Assembly (NCBI GenBank): GCA_035650475.1
Contig: DASRHP010000006.1
Span: 186,001 to 250,000, forward strand
DNA length: 64,000 nucleotides
Direction of reading: 5' to 3'
Origin: Candidatus Binataceae bacterium
GTDB lineage: Bacteria > Desulfobacterota > Binatia > Binatales > Binataceae
Made by a program: the position numbers and the translations under genes
In this document: piece by piece, positions 20,929 to 30,045 of the stretch
How positions within the stretch are numbered: position 1 is the stretch's first letter
Layout of the letters: every line of letters starts with the position of its first letter
Notes under the pieces: generated by a model
The model's input: the letters and a program-made list of their open reading frames with translations, nothing else
The model's database searches: none
Told to the model about the DNA's origin: nothing

Positions 20929-22719
20929 CTAGCCGTGGCCGCCGGCGGCATGCGCGTTGCCGTTGGGGCCGTTGCCCAGCGAGCGCAGGATGTCGGTCTT
21001 GGTCACGATGCCCGCCAGCGCGCCGTCAGGCGCGGTCACCAGCAGCACCTGCTGCGCGTTCTCGCGCGTGAGCAGGCGCAGCGCTTCGAGCAGGTCAGTA
21101 TCCGCGCTGACCCAAGTCACGTCGCGGTCGGCGATGTCGCGCACCAGCGTGCGCTCCCATCGCTCCGGCGCCACCTTACTGAGCTCCCATACTGACACCG
21201 TGCCGACGATCTGTGCGCCCTCGGAAACCGGAAAGATCGCGTGGCGGTGATGGGCGGCGACGCTGTCGGCGAAACTGCGAACCGTGGATGAGGCCTGCAC
21301 GCTCACCACGTGACGCTGCATCACCTCCGCCACGCGCAGCCCGCTGAGCTCGCTGATGCGGGCGGCCTGATGCAGCCGCTGGTCGCCCGAGGCCGACGCC
21401 TCGCCCGAGACCGCGTAGGCGACCGCCGCGCCGATCAGGGTGGGAATGATGTAGGAGTGGCTGCCGCTGGTTTCAGCCACGAACACCACTGCGGCGAGCG
21501 GGGTCTTGTAGCCGGCCGCGATAAAGCAGGCCATCCCGACCGCCGCGAACAGGTCGCCGCGCGAAGAGTGCAGCAGCGACTGGGCAAATGCCTTGCCGAT
21601 CGCGCCACCGCACAGGAACAGCGGCACGAACATCGCGCTCACGCCGCCGCAGCCGAGCGAGAACAACGTCGCCAAAAGTTTGAAGACGGCGAAGGCAACC
21701 AGTTCGCCCGAGGCGCGCGGCTGGTTGAGGATTATGTTGACCGCCTCGTAGTTAGGGCCGAGCGGAATCAGCTTGCCCGGATAGAGCGTGATGTAAGCGA
21801 GCCCGCAAATCCCGGTGAGCAGGCCGCCGATCAGGAGCTTGACCGTATGCGGCGTGCGCAAATTGACGAAGAAGGTGCGCGTGCGGCGAAAGCCGTTGGC
21901 GAAGTTCATCGCGATAAAGCCGCAGATCACCGCCAGCAACACCGACCACAGCAAATCGGCATCGGAGAACGGCAGCGGCCCGCCGCCGAAGGCGAACAGC
22001 GGCGCGGTGCCCACGAACGAAACCAGCACTGCGTAAGCGACCACCGAGGCGATCAGCGACGGCAGTAGCGCCTCGTGCGCGAGGTCGTCCTTGTACGGCA
22101 TCTCGAGCGCGAAAATCAGGCCCGTCAGCGGCGCGCGGAACACCGCCGCCATCCCGGCCGCCGCGCCGCTGATCAGCATGATCCGCCGCTCATGCGGTGC
22201 GAGGTCGATGCCGAAGCGGCGCAGTTTCACCCATAGCCACGAACCGATCGCGCCGCCGCCGTAAATGCTCGGCCCCTCCAGCGCCGCGCTGCCGCCGAAG
22301 CCGACCGTGGTGACCGCCGCGAGCAGCTTGAACCAGAACGGGCGGACGTCGATGTCGCCCTGATGCTCATGGTAGGACTCGATGATCTCCTCGGTGGAAT
22401 GGCGGTCCGGATTGCGGGTGAGAAACTGCATGATGAGCCCAGTGAGGAAGAAGCCGAGCAACGTGATCGGAATAATCGCGCCGTGATGGGCGAGAAAATA
22501 AGGCAACAGGACGGCCCACACGCCGCGCAGGATCACCATCGTGATCGCCGTGATCACCAGTCCCGCCGCGACGCCGATGATCGGCGCGACGATCAGCCAC
22601 TTGCGGGTGTCACGGCTGTAGGTCGCGCTGAGATCGTCGCTGATCAACGCCGAGCACTTGCGCACCAGCGTGTTGTCGAACCAGCGGGAGTCTTTTATCG
22701 ACGCCAGAAGCCCCACCAC
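20929..22719 (-). CDS. ClC-family chloride transporter with C-terminal CBS pair
   Basis: The 596-residue protein has about ten to twelve membrane helices (residues 40-430) and a cytosolic pair of CBS domains (about 455-580). The ion-path motifs are GGSAALEGPSI, with the gating glutamate, and GGVSAMFVPLF. At the internal proton site the sequence is GLIFALEMPY, so the position of E. coli ClC Glu203 holds Met while the preceding Glu is kept; coupling may differ from classic 2Cl/H exchangers. The CBS pair probably binds adenine nucleotides. The GTG start at 22719 is preceded by GAGGAGGA at a good distance. Confidence 0.93.
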   Translation of the reverse strand: MVGLLASIKDSRWFDNTLVRKCSALISDDLSATYSRDTRKWLIVAPIIGVAAGLVITAITMVILRGVWAVLLPYFLAHHGAIIPITLLGFFLTGLIMQFLTRNPDRHSTEEIIESYHEHQGDIDVRPFWFKLLAAVTTVGFGGSAALEGPSIYGGGAIGSWLWVKLRRFGIDLAPHERRIMLISGAAAGMAAVFRAPLTGLIFALEMPYKDDLAHEALLPSLIASVVAYAVLVSFVGTAPLFAFGGGPLPFSDADLLWSVLLAVICGFIAMNFANGFRRTRTFFVNLRTPHTVKLLIGGLLTGICGLAYITLYPGKLIPLGPNYEAVNIILNQPRASGELVAFAVFKLLATLFSLGCGGVSAMFVPLFLCGGAIGKAFAQSLLHSSRGDLFAAVGMACFIAAGYKTPLAAVVFVAETSGSHSYIIPTLIGAAVAYAVSGEASASGDQRLHQAARISELSGLRVAEVMQRHVVSVQASSTVRSFADSVAAHHRHAIFPVSEGAQIVGTVSVWELSKVAPERWERTLVRDIADRDVTWVSADTDLLEALRLLTRENAQQVLLVTAPDGALAGIVTKTDILRSLGNGPNGNAHAAGGHG

Positions 22720-23131
22720 AGAAATCCTCCTCTTTGCTTGCCGCCACGTCCGTGCCGAATCCGTCGGGTCGGGACGCTGCCGTTGTGCAGGTGCAACACT
22801 TGTTGCGGCATTGCGGTCGCGGCCGGGCGGCGAAAGCCGACGCCGCGCCCGGCCGGCCGCGGCGTGTCGGACCTCGATTGGGGTCCGCTGATAGCTCGCT
22901 CAATGCTGTCAAAGGCTAGCTTTTGCGCTCATTTGAAGCGCCGGGCCCGGTGCGGTTACGCACCAGCGCGCATCAAGGAACAATGTCGCGCTAGACAGGA
23001 AACTATAGTCAGAGCGCTATGGCACGGCAATTGTACTCAAACAGCCTTGCACGCGGTTCCGTCATGATTCGGAGCCCTCGTCCGAGTTGCTTGCGCCGCA
23101 ATTCGTGTATAGTGCTGAGGAAAGGCGCGTT
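22720..23131. other. Intergenic region between divergent clc and response regulator genes
   Basis: These 412 bases separate two divergent genes. I find no supported gene, only AT-richer stretches near 22900-23100 that likely contain both promoters. No clear -35/-10 pair with good spacing was found. Confidence 0.5.
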
Positions 23132-23584
23132 ATGGACAGTAACGAACAAATGCCTCCTGAATTTGGAGTCCGCGTTTTTCTTGTCGAAGACAATCCCGAG
23201 CACGCGTTCATCGCGGTCACCGTGGTCCGCCAGGTTCTTGGCGACGCCAGCGAAGTGATCGTGGCCGAGAACGCCGACGAGGCGGTTGAATTGATCCAGC
23301 AGTTCACCGACACCGACCGGCCCGACCTGATGCTGGTGGACTTGCGCCTGCCCGATAACGGCGGGTTCGCGGTGCTCTCGGCCGCGCGCGCGCATGAGCC
23401 GTGCTCGCACGTGCCGATGTTCGTCATCACCAGTTCGCTCTACGACATGGACATCGCACAGAGCTACGAGCTCGGCGCCTCGGCGGTGCTGTGCAAACCG
23501 CTCTCGCGCGCGATCCTCAAGGAAGAGCTGGCGCGTATCGGCGTGATCCCGCCCAAGGCGTCAGGCTCAGCGCCGGCATCCTGA
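23132..23584 (+). CDS. Single-domain response regulator
   Basis: A 150-residue CheY/Rcp1-like receiver with no output domain. The acidic pair Glu19-Asp20 (LVEDNPEHAF), phospho-acceptor Asp70 (LMLVDLRLPDNGG), Thr100 and Lys122 (CKPLS) are all present, so phosphorylation should work. The ELGASAVLCKP ending fits the Rcp1 branch, which usually works with phytochrome-like or hybrid kinases. I chose the ATG at 23132, preceded by GAGGAAAGG; an upstream start at 23087 adds 15 unconserved residues. No kinase is adjacent, so the partner must lie elsewhere. A strong terminator follows, making it a monocistronic unit. Confidence 0.92.
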   Translation: MDSNEQMPPEFGVRVFLVEDNPEHAFIAVTVVRQVLGDASEVIVAENADEAVELIQQFTDTDRPDLMLVDLRLPDNGGFAVLSAARAHEPCSHVPMFVITSSLYDMDIAQSYELGASAVLCKPLSRAILKEELARIGVIPPKASGSAPAS

Positions 23585-23650
23585 ACCAGGCGCGCGACGT
23601 ATCGCCCGCCGCGGAGCGTCGGGCACAACGAATCGACTCAAACGATCACA

Positions 23651-23682
23651 AGGGCCGTCATCAGACGGCCCTTTCTTTTTCC
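23651..23682 (+). terminator. Strong intrinsic terminator after response regulator
   Basis: AGGGCCGTC (23651-23659) pairs perfectly with GACGGCCCT over the loop ATCA and is followed by TTCTTTTT. It lies just before the stop of the convergent amidase gene. Confidence 0.92.
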
Positions 23683-23700
23683 TCCGCCGGCGCTGCCGCT

Positions 23701-25110
23701 TCAGATTTGGGGAGGCCTGTGATTCCAAGGGCGTAGCCGCTCGTAGGCGTAGGCCGCCTGCAGGACGAGGTCGTCGCGATGGCGCTCGGCGGCGATCTGG
23801 ATTCCACACGGCAGCCCGTCGTCGGTCATCCCGGCAGGCAGCGCGATCGCCGGATGGCCGCTGAGGTTGAACGGGTAGGTGAAGACCAGCGCCAGGAGCG
23901 GGTCCGCCAGCCGCTGGCCCTCGATTTCCGACGGCGGCGGGCCGTTGGCGGCGAACGGCGCAGTCGCCGTCGCGGGCGTCAGCAGCAGGTCGTAGCGCTC
24001 GAAGAGGCGGCGCGCCCATTCGTTGAACTCGGCGCGCGTGCGCTGCGCCGCGCCGTACTCGCGCCATCCCGTATTCGCCGCCGCCTCGGTGTAGGCGACG
24101 AAGGAGCGGTTCATGTCGGCGCGATGGGCCGGGATAACGTCGGCGAGCTGCGCGAGCAGCTGCGCCGCGCGCACCGTGGTCCACGCAAGCGCCGTCTCGG
24201 GGACCGCCTCGTTGATCGTCTCGACCGTGCAGCCGAGCTCGCCGAACGCGCGCGCCGCCTCCTCCGCCGCGCGCAGCACGCCGCGCTCGATAGCGTGCCC
24301 GAAATCGGGATGGAACGCGACGCGCAGCCGCTTCGGCATCCGCTCGATCACGCCGAGATAGGAGATGCCCGGATGGGGCAGCGACTCGGAGTCGGCGGGA
24401 TGGTAGCCGCAGGCTGCATCGAGGTAGAGCGCGGCATCGGTCACCGTGCGCGTGATCGGGCCGACCGACGAGATGCCATTGAACGATTCCATTCCCAGCC
24501 GCGGGCCCGCCGGGATCCTCCCGTGCGACGGCTTGAGGCCGACGCATCCAGTGTACGCCGCAGGCAGCCGAATCGAGCCGCCGGCGTCGGACGCCGTCGC
24601 CATCGGCACCATCCCGCTTGCGACCGCGGCCGCGCTGCCGCCCGACGAGCCGCCGGGCGTGCGCTCGAGCTTCCATGGATTGCGGGTCACGCCAAAGAGC
24701 AGATTGCGGGTGAACGCGCTGTGGCCGAACTCGGGCGTGTTGGTCTTGCCGATCACGATCGCGCCCGCGGCGCGCAGGCGGGCGACCTCGATCGCGTCCT
24801 CGGCGGCAAGATTGTCGCGAAACGGCCGCGAGCCGAACGTCGTCGGCATCCCGGCCACCTCTTCGAGGTCCTTGACTGCTAGGGGAACGCCGGCGAGCAG
24901 CCCGAGCTCTTCGCGCCGCGCAAGCCGCTCGTCGAGCGCGCGCGCCTCCGCCATCGCCTGCTCCGCGCGCATCGCCACGAACGCGTTGAGCCGCGGATTG
25001 AGCGTCTCGACCCGTGCGAGCGCGTGCCCGACCGCCTCGCTCGGCTTGACCTCGCGTCGGCGGATCAAAGCCATCAGCTCGAAGGCCGACTTGAAGTCCA
25101 GTTCCGCCAT
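23701..25110 (-). CDS. Amidase-signature family amidase
   Basis: The 469-residue protein has the amidase-signature fold with the Ser-cisSer-Lys triad. Lys80 lies in LAVKDLEEVAG, Ser155 in TPGGSSGGSAAAVASG and Ser179 in SDAGGSIRLPAA; the 75- and 24-residue spacings match the family exactly. It hydrolyses a carboxamide to acid and ammonia. Gat-type function is unlikely because no gatB or gatC is near. It is the last gene of a four-gene minus-strand operon, 22 bases after the amidohydrolase stop, and may release ammonia from a catabolic intermediate. No signal peptide is seen. Confidence 0.93.
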   Translation of the reverse strand: MAELDFKSAFELMALIRRREVKPSEAVGHALARVETLNPRLNAFVAMRAEQAMAEARALDERLARREELGLLAGVPLAVKDLEEVAGMPTTFGSRPFRDNLAAEDAIEVARLRAAGAIVIGKTNTPEFGHSAFTRNLLFGVTRNPWKLERTPGGSSGGSAAAVASGMVPMATASDAGGSIRLPAAYTGCVGLKPSHGRIPAGPRLGMESFNGISSVGPITRTVTDAALYLDAACGYHPADSESLPHPGISYLGVIERMPKRLRVAFHPDFGHAIERGVLRAAEEAARAFGELGCTVETINEAVPETALAWTTVRAAQLLAQLADVIPAHRADMNRSFVAYTEAAANTGWREYGAAQRTRAEFNEWARRLFERYDLLLTPATATAPFAANGPPPSEIEGQRLADPLLALVFTYPFNLSGHPAIALPAGMTDDGLPCGIQIAAERHRDDLVLQAAYAYERLRPWNHRPPQI

Positions 25111-25132
25111 CGCGTTCGCTCCGCCTCGGCCG

Positions 25133-26332
25133 CTACATCAGCTTGTAGGCGCGGGCGACGTTTTCGCCGAGGATCCCGCGCCGCCCCGACTCGTTCATCG
25201 GCGCGACCAGCCCGCGCAGTTCTTCGAGGTAGTTGCCCGGATGGTCGGGATGGGGATAGTCGCTGGCCCAGAAGAAGCGGTACTCGCCGACCAGCGGCAT
25301 CAGGCCCGCGATCGTGCGTTCATCGGGGTCGGCCGAGATGTAACAGCGCTCCTTGAAGTAGTACGACGGCTTTTCCTTCAGCCGCACCGTTCCGCCCAGC
25401 GGCGTGCCACTGTAGATCGCGTCGGCGCGATCGAGCAGGTAACCGATCCATCCGGCGCCCGCCTCGAGCACGACCACGCGCAAGCCCGGGAAGCGGTCGA
25501 AGGTGCCGCACTGGAAGAAGGTCGCGAAGGCATGCTGTACGCCCTGGGCGGCGAAGAGGTCGTAGTACCAGACCGCCCAGCGGAAGTTGTCGAAGCGATG
25601 GTGCACGCCGAAGGCGACCGGCTCGAAGGTGGGATGAATCGCGAGCGGAACGCCGAGCTCCTGCGCCGTGGCGAACAGCCGGTCGTGCGCCTTGTCACCA
25701 TGCGGCACCTTGGTGAGGGTGAACGGCGCGACGAACGCGCCCCTGCATCCGTCGTTGACCGCGCGCTCGAGCTCGGCCGCGGCAGCCGCGGGATCGCCGA
25801 GCGAGAGATGCGCGATCGGGACGAGCCGCCCGCCGGAGTCGCGGCAGAAGTCGGCGATCCAGCGGTTGTACGCGCGGCAGTAGGCGGCCGAGATCTCGGC
25901 GTCGAAGCATTCGGCCTCCCACAGCAGTCCCAGCGTCGGGTAGAGCAGCGCCTTGGCCAGTCCCTCGCGCTCGAGCAGTTCGATCCGCTCCTTCATGTCC
26001 ATCGTGCCGAAGGCAGCGCCCTTGAGGTAGGTGTCCTCGGGGCCGGGCATCTTGTAGCGCAGCTCCTCGGGGCCGATCTCGCCGCGCAGCGCGCGCTCGC
26101 GCATGCGGGCCGCGTCTTCGACCTGCTTGCCCATCCCGCCGAGCGTGGCGAGCTGGCCGCGCCGGCACAGGCGCGAGATGTTGCGGTCGATTTCGAGATA
26201 CTCGTAGCCGTCCTGGCCGACCACGATCCGAATTGCGCGGTCGCGATATCTGGGTTCGAGGTAGCGCTCCCAGAGGTCGGGCGGTTCGAGGATATGGCCG
26301 TCGGCATCAATCACCAGCGCTTCGGATGGCAT
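25133..26332 (-). CDS. Amidohydrolase-2 family metal-dependent hydrolase/decarboxylase
   Basis: The protein has 399 residues and starts MPSEALVIDADGHILEPPDLWERYL; DADGH replaces the usual D-x-H metal site at the end of the first strand. Further family marks are LAIHPTFEP, VVLEAGAGWIGYLLDR and FWASDYPHPDHPG, the last carrying the conserved Asp. The family includes ACMSD-like decarboxylases and hydrolases of aromatic or lactone intermediates. The ATG at 26332 is supported by GGAG six bases upstream; the frame extends to 26386 without conserved sequence. It is third in the cyclase-PNPOx-amidohydrolase-amidase operon. Confidence 0.9.
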   Translation of the reverse strand: MPSEALVIDADGHILEPPDLWERYLEPRYRDRAIRIVVGQDGYEYLEIDRNISRLCRRGQLATLGGMGKQVEDAARMRERALRGEIGPEELRYKMPGPEDTYLKGAAFGTMDMKERIELLEREGLAKALLYPTLGLLWEAECFDAEISAAYCRAYNRWIADFCRDSGGRLVPIAHLSLGDPAAAAAELERAVNDGCRGAFVAPFTLTKVPHGDKAHDRLFATAQELGVPLAIHPTFEPVAFGVHHRFDNFRWAVWYYDLFAAQGVQHAFATFFQCGTFDRFPGLRVVVLEAGAGWIGYLLDRADAIYSGTPLGGTVRLKEKPSYYFKERCYISADPDERTIAGLMPLVGEYRFFWASDYPHPDHPGNYLEELRGLVAPMNESGRRGILGENVARAYKLM

Positions 26333-26429
26333 CGGGTTCTCCAGCAAATTCGAAAAATTCGCTCCGTTGTTCGGCAGGGGCGGCAAATCCCGGAACCGGA
26401 CTCGCGGCCGCGCCGCCGCGTGGCCGCGA

Positions 26430-27089
26430 TCAGCCCTCGCCCTTTCTCACCAATGTCTCGTACTCGGCGATCGTGATGATTCCGCCGAGCTTGCCGGCGA
26501 CGTCGCGCTCGCGTTCGGGCAGCACGTCCTGCATCGCGTCGATACGCTTCCATTGCGGCGGCGGCGGCGCCTCGCGACCCGCCTGCGGCGCGTATTTCGA
26601 GGTCTGAACGCGCCGGTACTTATGGATATAGCGCGGGCAGTTGATGAAAACTTCGCTGACCGCGACGCGCACGACCAGCTCCGCGCGCGGGAACTCGGCG
26701 ACGAGCGGGTCGGCGCGGTCAATGCTGGCGGTGCCCTGCACCCGCACGCGATGCGGCGTTTCGAAATCGATGAACAACATTCCGACCTTGGCGGTGGTCA
26801 GGATGTTGCCGGTGGACAGGAACATGCCGTTGCCGTTGTAGATGGGGAACGCGATGGTCCGCGGGTCGATCACCTTGACGAAGCCCGGCGTTCCTCCTTT
26901 GTACGAGCAGGTGGGGTAACCGCGATGATCGACCGAGGCGAGGAAGAACATGTCGCGGCTCTCGACGAAGCCCTTGTGATCGCGCGGAATTTCCGGCCGC
27001 ACAATCGACGCCTCGAGCCGGTCGGCCAGCCGCCGGGTGTCGAACGCCTCCTGCAGGGCGCGATGCTGCTCACCGTAAATTGAGCTCAT
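26430..27089 (-). CDS. Pyridoxamine 5'-phosphate oxidase-like flavoprotein
   Basis: This 219-residue protein has the PNPOx-like split-barrel FMN fold. Typical strands are DMFFLASVDHRGYPTCSYKG, IAFPIYNGNGMFLSTGNI and KVGMLFIDFETPHRVRVQG. The last part (SEVFINCPRYIHKY) matches a group annotated as FMN-binding pyridoxamine oxidase-like proteins that reduce or bind flavin-linked substrates; vitamin B6 synthesis is not implied. The ATG at 27089 has GAGGAAG before it. The frame is open further upstream, but that part overlaps the cyclase gene antisense to its codons. It is the second gene of the operon, 23 bases after the cyclase stop. Confidence 0.88.
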   Translation of the reverse strand: MSSIYGEQHRALQEAFDTRRLADRLEASIVRPEIPRDHKGFVESRDMFFLASVDHRGYPTCSYKGGTPGFVKVIDPRTIAFPIYNGNGMFLSTGNILTTAKVGMLFIDFETPHRVRVQGTASIDRADPLVAEFPRAELVVRVAVSEVFINCPRYIHKYRRVQTSKYAPQAGREAPPPPQWKRIDAMQDVLPERERDVAGKLGGIITIAEYETLVRKGEG

Positions 27090-27112
27090 ATCTTCCTCGA
27101 TGCGATCCTCAC

Positions 27113-28033
27113 TCAAAAGATCGCCACCGGATTGACCGGTGAAGCGGTGCCGTGCTCCAGGATGAGCGGCAGCATTGTGAACATGAACTCCGAGCGCCCG
27201 TGGCGCACAGACGCCGCGCCGAGCGCTTCGAGGTCGGCGTTGTCGATCAGATGGACGCCCATCGTGACCAGCGTGCCGACATGGATCGGGAAGATCAGCT
27301 CGCTGCCGTAGCCGGTCGGGATGGTGTCGCTCACCCCGTCGCATCCGAGCACCGCGATCCGCCGCTCGTGCAGCCATGGCAGGCAGCTCGGATCGAGCCC
27401 CGCCATCCCCTCCCTGCGGCTGTCCCACGGCCCCAGCTTGCGCTGGCGTGCCATCCGCCCGGTGCGCACGAGGAGAACGTCGCCCTCGCCCACGCGCACG
27501 TGCTGTGCGCGTTCGGCGGCGTCGAGGTCCTCGGGGAAGATGCGCTCGCCGGGCTCCATCCAGTCGACCTTCTTGAGCCGCGCGATGTCGAGCAGGACGC
27601 CGCGGCTGACCACCCCCTCGCGCGCGACATCGATCGCGCATCGGCGTGCGCCCCAGCGCCCGACCTCGTGCGCGCTGAAGCCGTTGTACATTTTGCCCTG
27701 CCAGAAGACGTGGCAGAGCGCGTCGAGATGGGTGAACGCCATCCCGTGCGGCGCGATTGCGAAGTAGTCCAGGGCGGCCGCGAGCCCCGGCCCCGAGTAG
27801 AGCATCACGTGCGTGGCCGGAGTCGGATTGTCGGGGCCCGAGGCGGTCGCCAGCGGCAGCGCCATCGAGGCTGTCTCGCCGCTTTGCACCAAGCGGCCGG
27901 CGGCGGCGCGCCGCTCTGGCGTGATGAAGTTGAGCGCGCCGCGCTCGTCCTCCTTGCCCCAGCGGCCCCAGTTGCTGAGCTCTTCGAACAGGGCTTTGAC
28001 TTCGGCGGCGCTGAGCCTGGGCGCGGTGGCCAT
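27113..28033 (-). CDS. Cyclase-family (kynurenine formamidase-like) hydrolase
   Basis: The protein has 306 residues, starting MATAPRLSAAEVKALFEELS. It has the cyclase-family metal motif in THLDALCHVFWQGKMYNG, where the H-x-D and later His would hold a metal ion, and SRGVLLDIARLK followed by VRVGEGDVLLVRTGR. Relatives hydrolyse formamides, lactones or imides. It heads the minus-strand operon, and GGAGAGG lies before the ATG at 28033. The 120 extra codons in frame upstream run into the promoter region shared with the divergent SagB-like gene and look non-coding. The gene order points to stepwise opening and deamidation of a nitrogen-containing compound. Confidence 0.9.
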   Translation of the reverse strand: MATAPRLSAAEVKALFEELSNWGRWGKEDERGALNFITPERRAAAGRLVQSGETASMALPLATASGPDNPTPATHVMLYSGPGLAAALDYFAIAPHGMAFTHLDALCHVFWQGKMYNGFSAHEVGRWGARRCAIDVAREGVVSRGVLLDIARLKKVDWMEPGERIFPEDLDAAERAQHVRVGEGDVLLVRTGRMARQRKLGPWDSRREGMAGLDPSCLPWLHERRIAVLGCDGVSDTIPTGYGSELIFPIHVGTLVTMGVHLIDNADLEALGAASVRHGRSEFMFTMLPLILEHGTASPVNPVAIF

Positions 28034-28252
28034 GGCGAACCTCTCCGGCAGATGGTGTGGGCGCCGCGAGGGACGCGCCCGCGCCGCGCCGAGGCGCGGC
28101 GCTGCGTCCGCGCGGAGGTCGCGGCGCAAGCGCGCCCTCCTAATAGCACGCACCGACTGTTCCGCCTAGGGGTGAAGCCCGCGCGGCCGGCAGAGCAGGC
28201 GGTGCTATGATCGGGCGGCAGGCCAAGGAGCGGCTGCGCAAGGAGTCGGAGA

Positions 28253-29767
28253 TTGGGCAACCGAAACATCGAGGTGGCACGCGCCTACCACGCGGCGACC
28301 AAGCATTCGTACACCAGCGTGCGTGCGGACAGGCACTATCTCGACTGGGACAACCGCCCGATGCCCTACAAACTCTACCCGGAGGTCGCCGGCTTCGCGC
28401 TTCCGCGCGACTTAAGCCTCGCGCAGGTTCCCACGCTCGCCGCCATCACCGCCGACGGGGCAAAGGACGGCGCCGGCAAGGAGCTCGGGCTGGAGGGCCT
28501 GACGCGCATCCTATTCTGCGCCGACGGTCTCACGCGGCGCAAACGGGTGGGCGGCGAAGATTACCACTTCCGCGCCGCGCCGTCGGCGGGCGCGCTCTAT
28601 CCAGTCGAGCTTTACGTCGCGGCGGTCGCAGTGGAAGGCCTCGAGCGTGGGCTCTACCATTTTTCGCCCGCCGATCTCAGGCTGCGCGGGCTGCGCCGCG
28701 GCGATTGGCGCGCATTTATCACGCGCGCCGCCGCCGGACGCCCGTCGCTGCTAAAGGCGCGCGCGATCGTCGTGATGAGCGCGCTGTTCTGGCGCAGCAC
28801 ATGGAAGTATCGCGCGCGCGCCTGGCGCTACTGCTTATGGGACGCCGGCACGCTGCTCGCCAACCTGCTCGCCGCTGCGGCCGCCGAGGGGCTCTCGACG
28901 GACCTCGTAACCGCCTTTGCCGACCCCGAGATCGAGGCGCTGCTCGACATCGACGGCGAGCGCGAGGGCGCGCTATGCATCGTCGCGCTGGGCGCGGACG
29001 CGCCGGCGCCGGGCGAGTCGCCGGCGCTCAGGCCGCTCGGCCTCGAAACGGTCCCGCTTTCTGCCGAAGAGGTTGGCTATCCGGACCTGGTCCGGATACA
29101 CCGCGAGTCGCGCCTGCTTGACGCCGACGAAGTCGCGGCCGTGGCAGCCGCGCAGCCTGCGCCGGCGGCCGCAACTGCGAGGGGAAAGGTCGTCAGGCCC
29201 AAGCGGCTCGACACCGACGCCGGCGCGGGGCTGGGCGAGACGATTCTCCGGCGCGGCTCGACGCGCGTCTTCGCGCACGCGCCGATCACAGCCGAGGAGC
29301 TGGCGACGATCATGGCCGCTTCCAGTGGCCATCCGCGCTCCGACTTCCCGCCGCTCAGCGAAACCTACCTCATCGTAAACGCGGTCGAGGGGATGGAGCC
29401 GGGCGCGTACTACTACCATCACCACAGCGGCGAGTTCGAGCTGCTCAAAGCCGGAAACTTCCGCGGCGAGGCCGGATACCTGTGCCTTGAGCAGCCGCTG
29501 GGCGCCGACTGCGCGGCGCTGGTCTGCTACATGGCCGATCTCGAACGCGGCCTCGGCGCGCTGGGCAATCGCGCTTACCGCGACGCCCATCTGGAGGCCG
29601 GCCTCCATGCCGGGCGCGTCTATCTGGCCGCCTACGCGCTGGGACGCGGCGCGACTGGGCTCACCTTTTACGACGACGACACGACCGACTTCTTTGCCCC
29701 GCACGCCGCCGGCAAGAGCCCGCTGCTGATGGTGGCGCTGGGGGTGCCGCGCGCCCCATCCGAGTAG
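28253..29767 (+). CDS. Tandem SagB/ThcOx-type nitroreductase
   Basis: A 504-residue protein made of two nitroreductase-fold halves. The first (about 20-260) has FRAAPSAGALYPVELYVAA, the SagB/ThcOx flavin-binding signature. The second (about 310-500) begins RRGSTRVFAHAPITAEELA and has GAYYYHHHSGEFELL and AGLHAGRVYLAAYALGRGATG. SagB-type proteins use FMN to oxidise azolines to azoles in modified peptides, but many stand-alone forms have unknown substrates. No YcaO cyclodehydratase or precursor peptide is near. The start is TTG at 28253, seven bases after AGGAG (28241-28245). It diverges from the cyclase operon, with 219 bases between. Confidence 0.9.
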   Translation: MGNRNIEVARAYHAATKHSYTSVRADRHYLDWDNRPMPYKLYPEVAGFALPRDLSLAQVPTLAAITADGAKDGAGKELGLEGLTRILFCADGLTRRKRVGGEDYHFRAAPSAGALYPVELYVAAVAVEGLERGLYHFSPADLRLRGLRRGDWRAFITRAAAGRPSLLKARAIVVMSALFWRSTWKYRARAWRYCLWDAGTLLANLLAAAAAEGLSTDLVTAFADPEIEALLDIDGEREGALCIVALGADAPAPGESPALRPLGLETVPLSAEEVGYPDLVRIHRESRLLDADEVAAVAAAQPAPAAATARGKVVRPKRLDTDAGAGLGETILRRGSTRVFAHAPITAEELATIMAASSGHPRSDFPPLSETYLIVNAVEGMEPGAYYYHHHSGEFELLKAGNFRGEAGYLCLEQPLGADCAALVCYMADLERGLGALGNRAYRDAHLEAGLHAGRVYLAAYALGRGATGLTFYDDDTTDFFAPHAAGKSPLLMVALGVPRAPSE

Positions 29768-30045
29768 CCCGCCGAACATTGACGCGGCAGTGCTGGTACT
29801 TTCGGCCGATCGCCCCGAGTGCTGGCGGCGTAGGCGCGCTCATCCCATCTGTGTAGAAGCGCTGACCGATCGCTAGGCGTCTGCCTACGCGGCGGGCATT
29901 ACCGCGCTGCACGGCGCAATCAATTACTGCACTTTGCGACGGCATCCTTCTTGCCCAAGGGCTGCGCGCGAGCCGCCGAAGGGGCATGTCCTCGATGCCG
30001 GGGATAGGGCCGCCAGGCGGAACAGCGCCGCTCAAGGAGGGAGAG

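Noticed and set aside
26332-26386. Upstream extension of the amidohydrolase frame
   Set aside because: No conservation is visible and the internal ATG has a clear ribosome site.
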